NCBI GenBank assembly: GCA_026770585.1
Contig: MU646898.1
Location: 190,065 to 207,628 of the forward strand
Length of the DNA: 17,564 nucleotides
Direction of reading: 5' to 3'
From: Baffinella frigidus
Taxonomy: Eukaryota > Cryptophyceae > Cryptomonadales > Baffinellaceae
Program-made: the position numbers and the translations under genes
Part shown: positions 1 through 6,340 of the stretch, one piece after another
Layout: each line of letters opens with the position of its first letter
Position numbering within the stretch: the stretch's first letter is position 1
The notes under the pieces: generated by a model
What the model was told of the DNA's origin: nothing
The model's database searches: none
Seen by the model: the letters and a program-made list of their open reading frames with translations, nothing else

Positions 1-156
1 CTCGGGTTTCGGGTTCAGGGTTCAGGGTTTCGGGTTCCGGGTTCGGGTCTCGGGTTTCGGGTTCAGGGTCTCGGGTTCCGGGCTCGGGTCTCGGGTTTCG
101 GGTTCAGGGTTTCGGGTTCCGGGTTCGGGTTTCGGGTTTCGGGGTTCGTCTTTGAC
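1..156. repeat. Degenerate telomere-like array in RRP4 intron
   Basis: Tandem 6-7 base units such as GGGTTTC, GGGTTCA and GGGTTCC fill the first ~145 bases, all G-rich on the plus strand, up to the donor side of the last RRP4 exon in view. They resemble TTTAGGG with C or A substitutions. This is intronic, so the array is interstitial rather than a chromosome end. Confidence 0.85.
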
Positions 157-243
157 CTCAACGAGGATGCCGTGGCGAAGCTTGCCGTACTTGTCATTCC
201 GCGTGTGCAGCGAAATCGCGCCGTCGTGCATCACTGAGTGCAC
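157..243 (-). CDS. RRP4: RRP4 exon, DGAISLHTRNDKYGKL block (last exon in window)
   Basis: Twenty-nine codons in phase 0: VHSVMHDGAISLHTRNDKYG then KLRHGILVE. It matches [29 protein letters not shown] of RRP4, between S1 and KH domains. The acceptor is ctcgcag|GTGCAC and the donor GTTGAG|gtcaaa. The following intron begins with telomere-like repeats and leaves the window. A relic of the acceptor and 17 coding bases lies at 311-330. Confidence 0.92.
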
Positions 244-1384
244 CTGCGAGAATCCGGAAAGGAATCTGCGATTATTTTATTATTTTTATTTATTACTTAT
301 GGTTTAAAAATGCACCAGAGAGTGCACCTGCGCCAACCCGGAAACGCTGGTATCAAATCAATTCGAAACTCGGAAAGAACTGCGCTAAGTTCTAGCTCTG
401 TCCAAGTTAATCGGGTCAAAACTGAGGAGAAATGAAGTCGACCTGCCGGGGTTGTGGTACAACTCCGTCATTTTCAGAGTAAAAAAATCAGTCAGCCCGA
501 CTCAGGCAAAGCTAGGGGTTGGATCGACTGTATTCGGGGAAACCCCAATAAGATGGAGTTATGGGAGGGGCCTCGGCAGACACGAGGTCACCCTCGGACG
601 CTGAAGAAACGCTGATCTGCTAAGCAGGTTAACGGCGGGACCAACCAGGCTGGTACAGAACCCAAACAGCCTAGCGCGGTAACGACTGTATTCGGGGAAA
701 CCCCAAACCTCGGACGAGAAACGCTGGTAGAGCGCTGTGCCGGCAATAAATTTCTCAAAAGTTGACAAAATGGCTCCAATTTCTCGGTTTTCCATTATTT
801 CCCGTGGGCAACTTCTCTGCACAGCGCTCTAGCAGGTCAACGGCGGGACCAACCAGGCTGGTACAGAAACCAAACAGCCTAGCGCGGTACATACCGTCTT
901 GGACATTCGGCGAGAAATGAGGTGGGAGTTGTGCCTCATTTCTCACAACTCGGCTGAGTTGTGAGGACCTAGTCTAGGACGCGCCCGCCTCGAGCCGTGA
1001 GATCGACTGTATTCGGGGAACCCCTGTTAAGATGGCGGTGGGGGACAGACCTGGGAAGTGACAGCCTCGCCGTTGACAAGGGTCGGGTTCGGGGGTTTGG
1101 GGTGTGCAGGACCTCTGAGGCTCGGGTTCGGGCTTTGGTGGACTGACCTCAGCGGTAAATACCGTCTTAGGAATTCGGCAGGAAACGCGGTGAGGTGTGG
1201 GAGGGACAGACCTCGGCGGACACGAGGTCGCCCTCGGCGTAGATCTCGCGCATGTTCAGCGAGTCCTCTTGCGTCCGCCGCCGCTGCACACACCCTCGTG
1301 TTACTGTGCCTCCAGGATTTATATACATATATGATATAATATAATATAATATATATAGCAGTTTCCCGGTACAAACTGTGTGTC

Positions 1385-1435
<51 letters not shown>

Positions 1436-4400
1436 TCAGCTACGCCGTTGGAGGTTTTGGGTGCGCATGTGCAGCGAGTCTTCTCGCGTCCGCCGCCGCT
1501 GCTTACGGTTTCGGGCTTGGGGTTTCGGGCTTAGGTGTTCGGGTTTATCCCTTAAGTGCCCAGTAGGCTCATACGCCCTACGGTAGGGCCCTAGGACCTG
1601 CCTAGGACCTCTTGGCCTACAAATTTGCAGACCCGGGCACTTAAGGGCCAGAGGGTGAAGGGTGAAGGGTGAGGCACACGCGTGTTATTTTAGCACCAGG
1701 AGATTCCGCGCATGTGCAGCGAGTCTTGTTGCGTCCGACGCCGCTGCTTACGGTTTGGTGTTTAGGGTGGGTGGTGAAGGGTGACGGGTGGAGCAGACGA
1801 GTGTTGTTGTGGCACCAGGATCATATCTTCTGAGCTAGAGCTAGGGCCAAATATTTGGTTTTCTGTTCTCAACATATGACGCGATCTCAACTCAATGTTC
1901 TTGACTCTGATTGGTCGGCTGACTATTCTTAAGTTGGTTGGCTGACTATTCTTAAGTTGGTTGGCTGACTATTCTTAAGCTATTCTTAAGGTGGCATACT
2001 GCGTGTAGTTGACATGCTGGGTTTGCGTTACAAATCCGTCAACTCTGGGGCGAAAAAAAGACTGAGCCAGAGCTACACCATGAGCCCGGTCAATGTTTTT
2101 GACTCTGAATTGGTTGGCTGACTACTCTTAAGTTGGCATACTGCGAGTGCGGTACACACCCGTTGACTCCGGGGCGGAAAAGAACCTGGTCTCACAAAGT
2201 TGGTGAGCCCAAATCGACTGAGACAGAGCTAGGGACTCGCAACCTGTCCGAAGTCCTCATAACCTGTTCAAGGTCCTCAGCTAGTAAACATGCGCGCGGG
2301 GTTTGGACCTGCTCGCCGCTAGGAAGGTTGATCGACGAGAGGAGCAGGATGCCCCCCTTGCTCGAGCATACGTCCACCTGATTTCGGGTTATGGTTCGTG
2401 GTTTGGGGTTTGGGTTTTAGGGTTTGGGGTGTGGGGTTTGGGGGTTGGGGGTTGGGGTTTAGCGTATAGGGAGAAGGGAGAAGGCTTCAGGGGTGAGGGT
2501 TCAGGTTTCAGGGTTAAGGGTTTAGGGTTCAAGGTTCAGGGGTGAGGGTTCAGGATTCAGGGTTCAGGGTTCAGGTTTATAGGGTTTAAGGTTCAGGGTT
2601 CAGGATTTTAGGGTTCAGGGTTCAGGAACGTTTAGGGTTCAGGGTTTAGTACTTAGGTTTCAGAACCCTAAACCCTAACCCCCAACCCCGTCGCCCCTAA
2701 CCCCATCGCCCCTAAACTATGAACCCTAAGCCCCCAGGGTTCTGAACGTACCAGCCAGCGCTTCTGGCCGAGTTCGAGCACCCTTCCGATGATCACGTCC
2801 CCCACGTTCCCCGCGTACCTGCCCCTCACCCACCTATTACACTCCACGCCAGGTCACACACGGGAAACTACTGCCTAACATTGATGTTAGGCAGTAATGG
2901 CCGCCAACCCCAAATTTCCTGACAAATTCCTGACAAATTCAGGAAAATTGTACCAGATTTGTACTGGAATCACACCAAATGTCGATAGCCCACCGGCGCA
3001 ACAATGTGGAATGTGTACCACGAAACACTTTTATAGCGAAACCTTGCCCGATGATCACATCCCCCACGTTCCCCGCGTACCTGCCCCCATCAATCCATTA
3101 CACGCGTTAGACACCTGCCGCATCCTCTCGTTAGCCACTTACCAATCGATGGTGCCTTCGGGTCGCCTTGAGAATGGCTAGATCTGCCCCACTCGTGTTG
3201 ACCGACTATTCATAAGTTGACACGCAGGCTTCGCGGTACAAATCCGTCAACTTCGAAGAGAGAAAAAAGAGCCTGGGCCCACCGATTTGCTTCGCCCGAA
3301 TAGACTGAGACAACAGAGCTAGAAGGTTGGGAGACGTGGAGCATTCGACACACGCCAGGGTGCGGAGACTAAACCCTACAAGTCATTAATTAAATGTTCT
3401 TTATCTTCTTCAATCAAATAATTTCTCAACCATGTAGTGTTTTTTAGTTGTTCATTTCAGTAGAACCAATTTGGACCACATTGTTTTATTTATCATACTC
3501 ATCTCATCTATCGCAATATGCCTATGCCACCAATCCTCACGGCCTGAGCAAACCATCGATTTTCGATTTCCCGGTTTCAAGGAAAATCGGGGGCGTTGAA
3601 GTCGGATTCCGACTTCAACCCCTTTGAAATACCAAATCGACGTTTTGCTCAGGCCGTGAGGGCTGGTGGTGAAGTAGGGGGGGGGGGCACCGGGAGCGGA
3701 GGGGGACTACGGACACCAGCTTGTTAACCCGCTGCACTACCCCCGCCACCTGAATAGCGCACCCTCCTTCATAATTGGACAAGGGTTTAGCCCTGGACCC
3801 CTTTCCAAAGGCATCAAGTCAAACCTGAGCGCCACCCACGACGTCCACGCAGTCACGTTCGGAGTGAGGAGGGGTATGGTGGAGCCAAGACTCCCTGCAA
3901 GACCGGTCTCGCAACTTCCGCTGCGTGATCAAGAGCCACAACACCGTCCGTCAACCCCTCCGCCAGCCCCCCATAGTGAAGTTGTGTCAGCGTTGCGCGC
4001 GACGCAAGTTTATCTCAGAAAACGAGTTCTAAAACTCGTTTTCTTAAGCCAATTCCCCTACAAATTCGTCAACTTATTCTTTACTCTCCGCATAAGTTGA
4101 CAAATTTGTAGAGGAATTGACTTAAGAAAACGAGTTTTAGAACTCGTTTTCTGAGATAAAAGTTAGACGCTGAGGTTCAGACGCCACACCCACCCGCGTG
4201 TGCACAAATGTCAAAGAGGCGTGCTCTCTCTCTACCCCCGCCACCTGAGCGCACAGCAAGCCAAGACGCTTGGACGCGTCTGGCATGTCTACTCCCAGCA
4301 GGTTCCGGCACGACTCGGTGCTAGACCGGCGTAACTTCCTCTGCACAACCCCCGCCACCTGGACCACGCCACACCCATCCACGTGTTCACACACGTCAAC

Positions 4401-5117
4401 GAGACGGCTCTTCGTGCTGTCTCTACCCCCGCCGTCTGGGCGCCACCCATGACGTCTACGTAGTCAGGTTCGGATGGAGGTATCCGAGGGGGGGTGAGGA
4501 GGGAAATGTTGGAGCTATTCCCTAGATGACTAATTTGGACCCCCGCCACCTGCCCGCACAGCATATATTCTGACTTCTCTATTCTGACTTGTCTACTTTT
4601 CGCAGATTCTCAGAAGACTCGGTGCAAGACCAGAAGGCAAATTCCGCTGCGAGATCAATAGCCACCATACGTGTTGTCCTTCAACCCCTCCTCCAGCCCC
4701 CCGGCGTGAAGCCGTTTCATCGTTTGGGGTTGGCGGCTTTGTGTACCAGGGGCAGGGGGGTGTCGTGTGGGGAGGCCCCTCCTGGAATGTCCACAGCCGG
4801 GAAATGTCAACGATCAAATAGGAAAGTTCGGAAGAATGGTGAGACAGGTCCTCGGGAACAATTCCCTGGCGGAAATTCCCAGCTCTGCCTTGAAAGGGTT
4901 CCCCGACTATTCGCAAGATGCCAAGCTGGGTTCACGGTACACACCCGTCGACTTTGGAGCGGAAAAGAGCCCGGACTCATCAAACCTGTGAGCCCAAATA
5001 GACAGAGCTAGGATTCGAGGCGGGGCGCACCGACGCCAGCAGCCGCCCGTCCACGACGTAAGTCCCGTGCCCGCGCAGGAACGCGTCCGTGCACGAGATC
5101 TCCTGCTTCACGCGCGC
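157..5117 (-). CDS. RRP4: Exosome complex cap subunit RRP4 (EXOSC2), partial, six internal exons
   Basis: RRP4 is an RNA-binding cap subunit of the eukaryotic RNA exosome, which processes and degrades RNA 3' to 5' in nucleus and cytoplasm. Joining six exons (complement of 5031-5117, 3691-3749, 2752-2818, 2309-2377, 1212-1283, 157-243) gives a continuous 147-residue reading frame; all five introns between them begin GT and end AG and the phases match. In order it shows the N-terminal LRGHGTY signature, VQRVNKLVSV, the S1-domain strand GDVIIGRVLELGQKRW, LLLSSINLPSGE, RRRTQEDSLNMR, EGDLVSAE and DGAISLHTRNDKYGKL. These follow human and yeast RRP4 in order and spacing. The KH domain lies beyond the left edge and the first exon is not identified. 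The next gene, RPL18, is divergent. The introns (374-1281 bases) are long and full of repeats, including partial copies of the exons. I see no frameshift or stop in the exons. Confidence 0.94.
311..330 (-). repeat. Relic copy of RRP4 exon 157-243 acceptor
   Basis: On the minus strand this reads ggcgcag|GTGCACTC and continues CTGGTGC, nearly matching the real junction ctcgcag|GTGCACTCAGTGATGC about 84 bases downstream in the gene. It would encode VHSLVH before running into A/T-rich intron, so it is a partial copy and not a usable exon. Confidence 0.7.
391..513. repeat. Intron dispersed repeat, degenerate copy
   Basis: The segment begins with tctagctctgtc, the reverse complement of the gacagagctaga end of the other copies, and contains ggtacaactccgtca and a final caaagctagg. 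It is the most divergent member of the repeat also seen at 1965-2090, 2120-2233, 3204-3322 and 4905-5011. Confidence 0.5.
575..599 (-). repeat. Relic copy of the 3' end of RRP4 exon 1212-1283
   Basis: On the minus strand it reads GAGGGTGACCTCGTGTCTGC then CGAG, matching the last 24 bases of the exon at 22 positions. Both differences are synonymous (GGC to GGT, TCC to TCT). The base after the copy is gc rather than gt, so the donor is lost. It lies in the intron following the real exon. Confidence 0.75.
624..889. repeat. Pair of direct repeats (624-681 and 832-889) about 208 bases apart
   Basis: Two nearly identical 58-base segments share gcaggttaacggcgggacca, ccaggctggtacagaa and cagcctagcgcggta. 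A shorter companion motif, gactgtattcggggaa, occurs at 525, 684 and 1005. This is local duplication inside an RRP4 intron. The second copy is separated from its upstream flank by the inverted-repeat element at 728-831. Confidence 0.8.
728..831. mobile_element. MITE-like inverted-repeat element, TA flanked
   Basis: The segment starts TAGAGCGCTGTGC and ends GCACAGCGCTCTA, perfect 13-base inverted termini over 104 bases with no coding capacity. Comparison with the duplicated host sequence at 610-640 shows an uninterrupted version, which places the insertion at a TA. TA duplication and non-coding size fit a Tc1/mariner-type MITE; no transposase is in the window. Confidence 0.75.
1212..1283 (-). 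CDS. RRP4: RRP4 exon, RRR...LNMR...EGDLVSAE block
   Basis: Twenty-four codons in phase 0: RRRTQEDSLNMREIYAEGDL then VSAE. It matches RRRSAEDELAMRGFLQEGDLISAE of human RRP4, closing the S1 domain. The acceptor is gtgtgcag|CGGCGG and the donor GCCGAG|gtctgt. Its 5' half is copied at 1463-1498 and 1707-1743 and its 3' third at 575-599. Confidence 0.93.
1395..1432. repeat. TA dinucleotide microsatellite
   Basis: About nineteen uninterrupted TA units inside an RRP4 intron, preceded by a TG-rich stretch from 1377 and by an A/T-rich block at 1320-1360. Small apparent reading frames across it are products of the simple repeat. Confidence 0.95.
1463..1501 (-). repeat. Relic copy of the 5' half of RRP4 exon 1212-1283 (copy 1)
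   Basis: On the minus strand, gtaagcag is followed by 36 bases encoding RRRTREDSLHMR, against RRRTQEDSLNMR in the exon. The AG acceptor is intact. The copy then runs into unrelated sequence with a stop within about eight codons and no close donor, so it is a partial exon copy in the preceding intron. Confidence 0.8.
1546..1649. mobile_element. MITE-like element, TATCCCTTAAGTG family, copy 1
   Basis: Left end TATCCCTTAAGTGCCCAG and right end GGGCACTTAAGGG are inverted repeats about 100 bases apart. The interior contains atacgccctacggtaggg and ctaggacctgcct. A second, clearly related copy lies at 12896-13000, so this is a mobile family and not a chance palindrome. Confidence 0.75.
1707..1746 (-). 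repeat. Relic copy of the 5' half of RRP4 exon 1212-1283 (copy 2)
   Basis: On the minus strand, gtaagcag is followed by bases encoding RRRTQQDSLHMR. It shares the N-to-H change and the gtaagcag acceptor with the copy at 1463-1501, so those two copies are closer to each other than to the real exon and one probably came from the other. Confidence 0.8.
1911..1988. repeat. Three tandem copies of a 23-24 base unit
   Basis: The unit ttggttggctgactattctt plus aag is repeated three times, followed by an extra ctattcttaag. The same unit starts the dispersed intron repeat at 2120 and resembles gactattcataag at 3204 and gactattcgcaag at 4905. Confidence 0.9.
1965..2090. repeat. Intron dispersed repeat, copy
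   Basis: It contains gactattcttaag, a tggcatactgcg block, gttacaaatccgtcaac, ggggcgaaaaaaagac and gccagagctaca in the order seen in the other copies of the family. It lies between the RRP4 exons at 1212-1283 and 2309-2377. Confidence 0.7.
2120..2233. repeat. Intron dispersed repeat, copy
   Basis: It runs from gactactcttaagttggca through cggtacacacccgttgac and ggggcggaaaagaacctg to gagcccaaatcgactgagac and agagctag. It is the best full-length match to the copy at 4905-5011. Confidence 0.75.
2309..2377 (-). CDS. RRP4: RRP4 exon, LLLSSINLPSGE block
   Basis: Twenty-three codons in phase 0: VDVCSSKGGILLLSSINLPS then GEQ. It corresponds to the VETNSRLDSVLLLSSMNLPGGE segment of S1 in RRP4. The acceptor is aaatcag|GTGGAC and the donor GAGCAG|gtccaa. 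No clear relic copy of this exon was found in its neighbouring introns, unlike four other exons of the gene. Confidence 0.92.
2386..2735. repeat. Telomere-like array with a strand switch
   Basis: From 2386 to about 2660 the plus strand is G-rich (gggttt, ggggtt, gggttcagg units). From about 2662 it switches to C-rich (accctaaaccctaaccccca). The array fills most of the intron between RRP4 exons 2309-2377 and 2752-2818. The switch makes a head-to-head inverted arrangement. Confidence 0.85.
2752..2818 (-). CDS. RRP4: RRP4 exon, S1 domain core
   Basis: One base plus 22 codons, reading (R)YAGNVGDVIIGRVLELGQK and RWL. It matches the RYIGEVGDIVVGRITEVQQKRW block of RRP4, the first strands of the S1 RNA-binding fold. 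The acceptor is ggggcag|GTACGC and the donor CTG|gtacgt, a strong GT(A/G)CGT-type site. A second copy of the acceptor and about 33 coding bases lies at 3048-3083. Confidence 0.93.
2865..2896. repeat. Short perfect inverted repeat
   Basis: Tactgcctaaca is followed after a two-base gap region by tgttaggcagta, giving a strong hairpin in the intron upstream of RRP4 exon 2752-2818. No partner copy was found, so its origin is unknown. Confidence 0.6.
3048..3083 (-). repeat. Relic copy of the 5' half of RRP4 exon 2752-2818
   Basis: On the minus strand, gggggcag is followed by GTACGCGGGGAACGTGGGGG and ATGTGATCATCGGG, encoding YAGNVGDVIIG. Over these 34 bases there is one synonymous difference (GAC to GAT) from the exon. 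It lies about 262 bases upstream of the exon in the gene and keeps the acceptor AG, but ends before the QKRW codons and lacks the donor. Confidence 0.85.
3204..3322. repeat. Intron dispersed repeat, copy
   Basis: It runs from gactattcataagttgaca through cggtacaaatccgtcaactt and agagcctgggccca to gaatagactgagac and cagagctag, in the shared order of the family. It lies in the intron between RRP4 exons 2752-2818 and 3691-3749. Confidence 0.75.
3535..3661. mobile_element. MITE-like inverted-repeat element, CCTCACGGCC termini
   Basis: The 127-base segment begins CCTCACGGCCTGAGCAAA and ends with its near-exact reverse complement, TTTGCTCAGGCCGTGAGG. The interior holds a second palindrome, gttgaagtcggattccgact plus tcaac. 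It ends 30 bases from the donor of RRP4 exon 3691-3749, in the intron. Only one copy is in this window. Confidence 0.75.
3691..3749 (-). CDS. RRP4: RRP4 exon, VERVNKL-type block
   Basis: Nineteen codons plus two bases, reading VAGVVQRVNKLVSVVPLRS and then CG, which completes an arginine codon with the first G of the next exon. It corresponds to VAGSVERVNKLICVKALKTR of human RRP4. The acceptor is attcag|GTGGCG and the donor CCCG|gtgccccc, followed at once by a run of C on the gene strand. Four further copies of the acceptor and first bases of this exon lie upstream in the intron. Confidence 0.92.
4011..4158. mobile_element. 148-base near-perfect palindromic element in RRP4 intron
   Basis: Left end TATCTCAGAAAACGAG and right end CTCGTTTTCTGAGATA are the tips of arms of about 67 bases each, with a loop of roughly 16 bases. 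Each arm holds a smaller palindrome (aaaacgag, ttctaaaact, cgtttt), so cruciform within cruciform is possible. TA at both ends is consistent with a TA-targeting MITE. Confidence 0.85.
4234..4552 (-). repeat. Four relic copies of the acceptor of RRP4 exon 3691-3749
   Basis: On the minus strand, cag|GTGGCGGGGG, the acceptor and first codons of the exon, recurs with exon-like starts at 4549, 4435 (cagACGGCGGGGG), 4358 and 4244. The copy at 4358 extends to GTGGCGGGGGTTGTGCAG, encoding VAGVVQ as in the exon. Distances between starts are 114, 77 and 114 bases, suggesting tandem duplication of a ~114-base unit. Confidence 0.75.
4905..5011. repeat. Intron dispersed repeat, copy next to a splice donor
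   Basis: It runs from gactattcgcaagatgccaa through cggtacacacccgtcgac and gagcggaaaagagcccgg to gagcccaaatagacagagct and ag. It ends 19 bases short of the donor of RRP4 exon 5031-5117, so it sits at the very start of that intron. Confidence 0.75.
5031..5117 (-). CDS. RRP4: RRP4 exon with the RGHGTY motif (upstream-most exon found)
   Basis: Twenty-nine codons in phase 0, reading ARVKQEISC then TDAFLRGHGTYVVDGRLLAS. The RGHGTY block is the diagnostic N-terminal motif of RRP4. The donor is TCG|gtgcgc. An in-frame TGA two codons before the exon, followed by cggcag, supports an acceptor there. The V-P-G residues usually found nine residues before the (M/L)RGHG block are absent, so the true acceptor may instead be one of the AGs inside the first five codons, with the motif encoded in an upstream exon. 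Confidence 0.88.
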
Positions 5118-6340
5118 CTGCCGTCAGGATCCCGCCACCCCGCCCCGCTCCTCGCATGGTGCAGCTCGCCAAAGCGCGAAGGTGTGGGGGGAGGGTGCAG
5201 CTCGCCTGGCCTGGCGTGACAAGCTCCATCGCGCCTCCTGCTCTTTCTCAGCTCTCCCAATCCCCGCCCCGCCCGGCGCTCGTCGCGGTCGGGAGCTTGT
5301 GAAGAAAACCTCCACCTCACTGTTTCCAGGAAGCAGACAGACGGCGTTCCTGCAGCGCAAGACCCAGGGGAGTCCAGGGAGGGGCGACAAGGGAGGGCTG
5401 CCGGGGGGACTAGGGAACGATGCGGGGCTGGTGGGGAAGAGGAGATCCGTGGTCCGCCCGCCAGGAGGAGGCCTGATGGAATTGGAACCATTTTCAGGGC
5501 ACGTGACAGCAATGACTTTTGCGATAAAAGTTCAGAGGACGGCCACTTTTGCAAAAGACAATTGAAGACTTTTGCGCCAAAGTTGCCAGTTTTTCTTGTC
5601 ACCACACGAGCAAAATGGCACCGCCCCTCCCACCCGCCCCTCCGCGCGCCCTTGGGGCGCGAGCAGTGTCGCGCGCCTGGTATTGTTGATCTGAAGATGT
5701 GGCGTTGTGCTCGTGCGTGGATTTTCCCCCGGGGGCGCCCTCGTTGTTGAGAAATGCCGAGCCTAGCCTGGGACGTGCCACCCGGGGCGTGCAACGCATG
5801 TGCGGGCGCCTGCCCGAGCTTGAAGGGGGCCCCGCGGAGGAGAGTGGGCTAGGCGTGGTGTTTCGATGGGCATCGGGCAGTGGGGATGCCGGGGGGGGCT
5901 GGGCGGCTGCAGGACCAGCAACCAGCAGCCTCGACGACCGCTCGTGTGGGCTGGGCCGAGGCGTGAGCCAGGAGGCCCACGAGCGAGCGGTGCACCGGCT
6001 GGCGTCCCATGTTATCGGGGGAATCAGCGGAGGAGGGGGACGCGGTGGAATCGGACTGGGCTGTTGACAGAGCCTGTCGCCGTCCGCTGTCGTGTGCGTG
6101 GGAACGCTGCCAAAGCTCAGCGTGGACTGGACACAGGAGCCAGCCCAGCAGAGGGCGATCCTGTCGAGGATGGCGTTGCGAGAGTGGTGCGGTTTCCGGG
6201 AGATGCCTACTCATGTCCGCGGAGGTGCTGGCGCGGGCGAGAGGGTGGAAGAGTGGGAGGATGTGGCACGATTGGCAGCGAGGCAGTCGGCAAGGTGCAC
6301 GGCGACAGCGAGCGGCGAGCTAACACGCGTCCTGGTGCAG
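5118..6340. promoter_or_regulatory. Region between divergent RRP4 and RPL18, likely promoters and first exons
   Basis: RRP4 reads leftward from 5117 and RPL18 rightward from 6341. The first exons of both genes should lie in or near this GC-rich stretch but I cannot place either. It contains a CACGTG palindrome at 5500-5505 and three CTTTTGC motifs between 5514 and 5584, followed by an A/T-rich patch to about 5615. Long open frames on both strands show no recognisable domain and arise from high GC. No repeats or mobile elements were recognised. Confidence 0.5.
5500..5584. promoter_or_regulatory. Candidate regulatory cluster: CACGTG and three CTTTTGC motifs
   Basis: A CACGTG hexamer (5500-5505) is followed by gacttttgcgataaaagtt (5514-5532), cacttttgcaaaag (5544-5557) and gacttttgcgccaaagtt (5567-5584). 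Each is an imperfect palindrome of CTTTTG with CAAAAG or a variant, spaced 23-30 bases. Position between divergent housekeeping genes suggests a shared promoter; function is inferred. Confidence 0.4.

Larger units (their letters stand above)
3825..4720. repeat. Internally duplicated RRP4 intron segments
   Basis: Several blocks recur in this intron. The motif gcgccacccacgacgtccac at ~3830 recurs as gcgccacccatgacgtctac at ~4440. The ~120-base stretch from 3880 (aagaccggtctcgcaacttc, cgctgcgtgatcaagagcca) recurs from 4600 (aagaccagaaggcaaattcc, cgctgcgagatcaatagcca) and partly at 4290. The palindromic element at 4011-4158 lies among them. Confidence 0.7.

Noticed and set aside
1378-1586. Small frames with Tyr-Ile repeats
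   Set aside because: They translate the TA microsatellite inside an intron.
2897-3181. A 94-codon plus-strand frame (MAANPKFPDKF...)
   Set aside because: It is antisense to the RRP4 intron and passes through the relic exon copy; no family is recognised.
4289-4564. Open frame containing AGVET, VAGV and similar repeated peptides on the minus strand
   Set aside because: The repeated peptides are the relic copies of the RRP4 exon junction in the intron, without donors or conserved continuation.
5108-5794. A 228-codon open frame on the minus strand across the RRP4/RPL18 intergenic region
   Set aside because: Composition is biased (Arg, Gly, Pro, Ser) as expected of GC-rich non-coding DNA, no domain is recognisable, and it overlaps the real RRP4 exon 5031-5117 in a different frame.
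6092-6340. An N-terminal extension of RPL18 using the open frame upstream of 6341
   Set aside because: eL18 orthologues start immediately before GFD/GID, and tggtgcag is a good acceptor; the extension is GC-driven.
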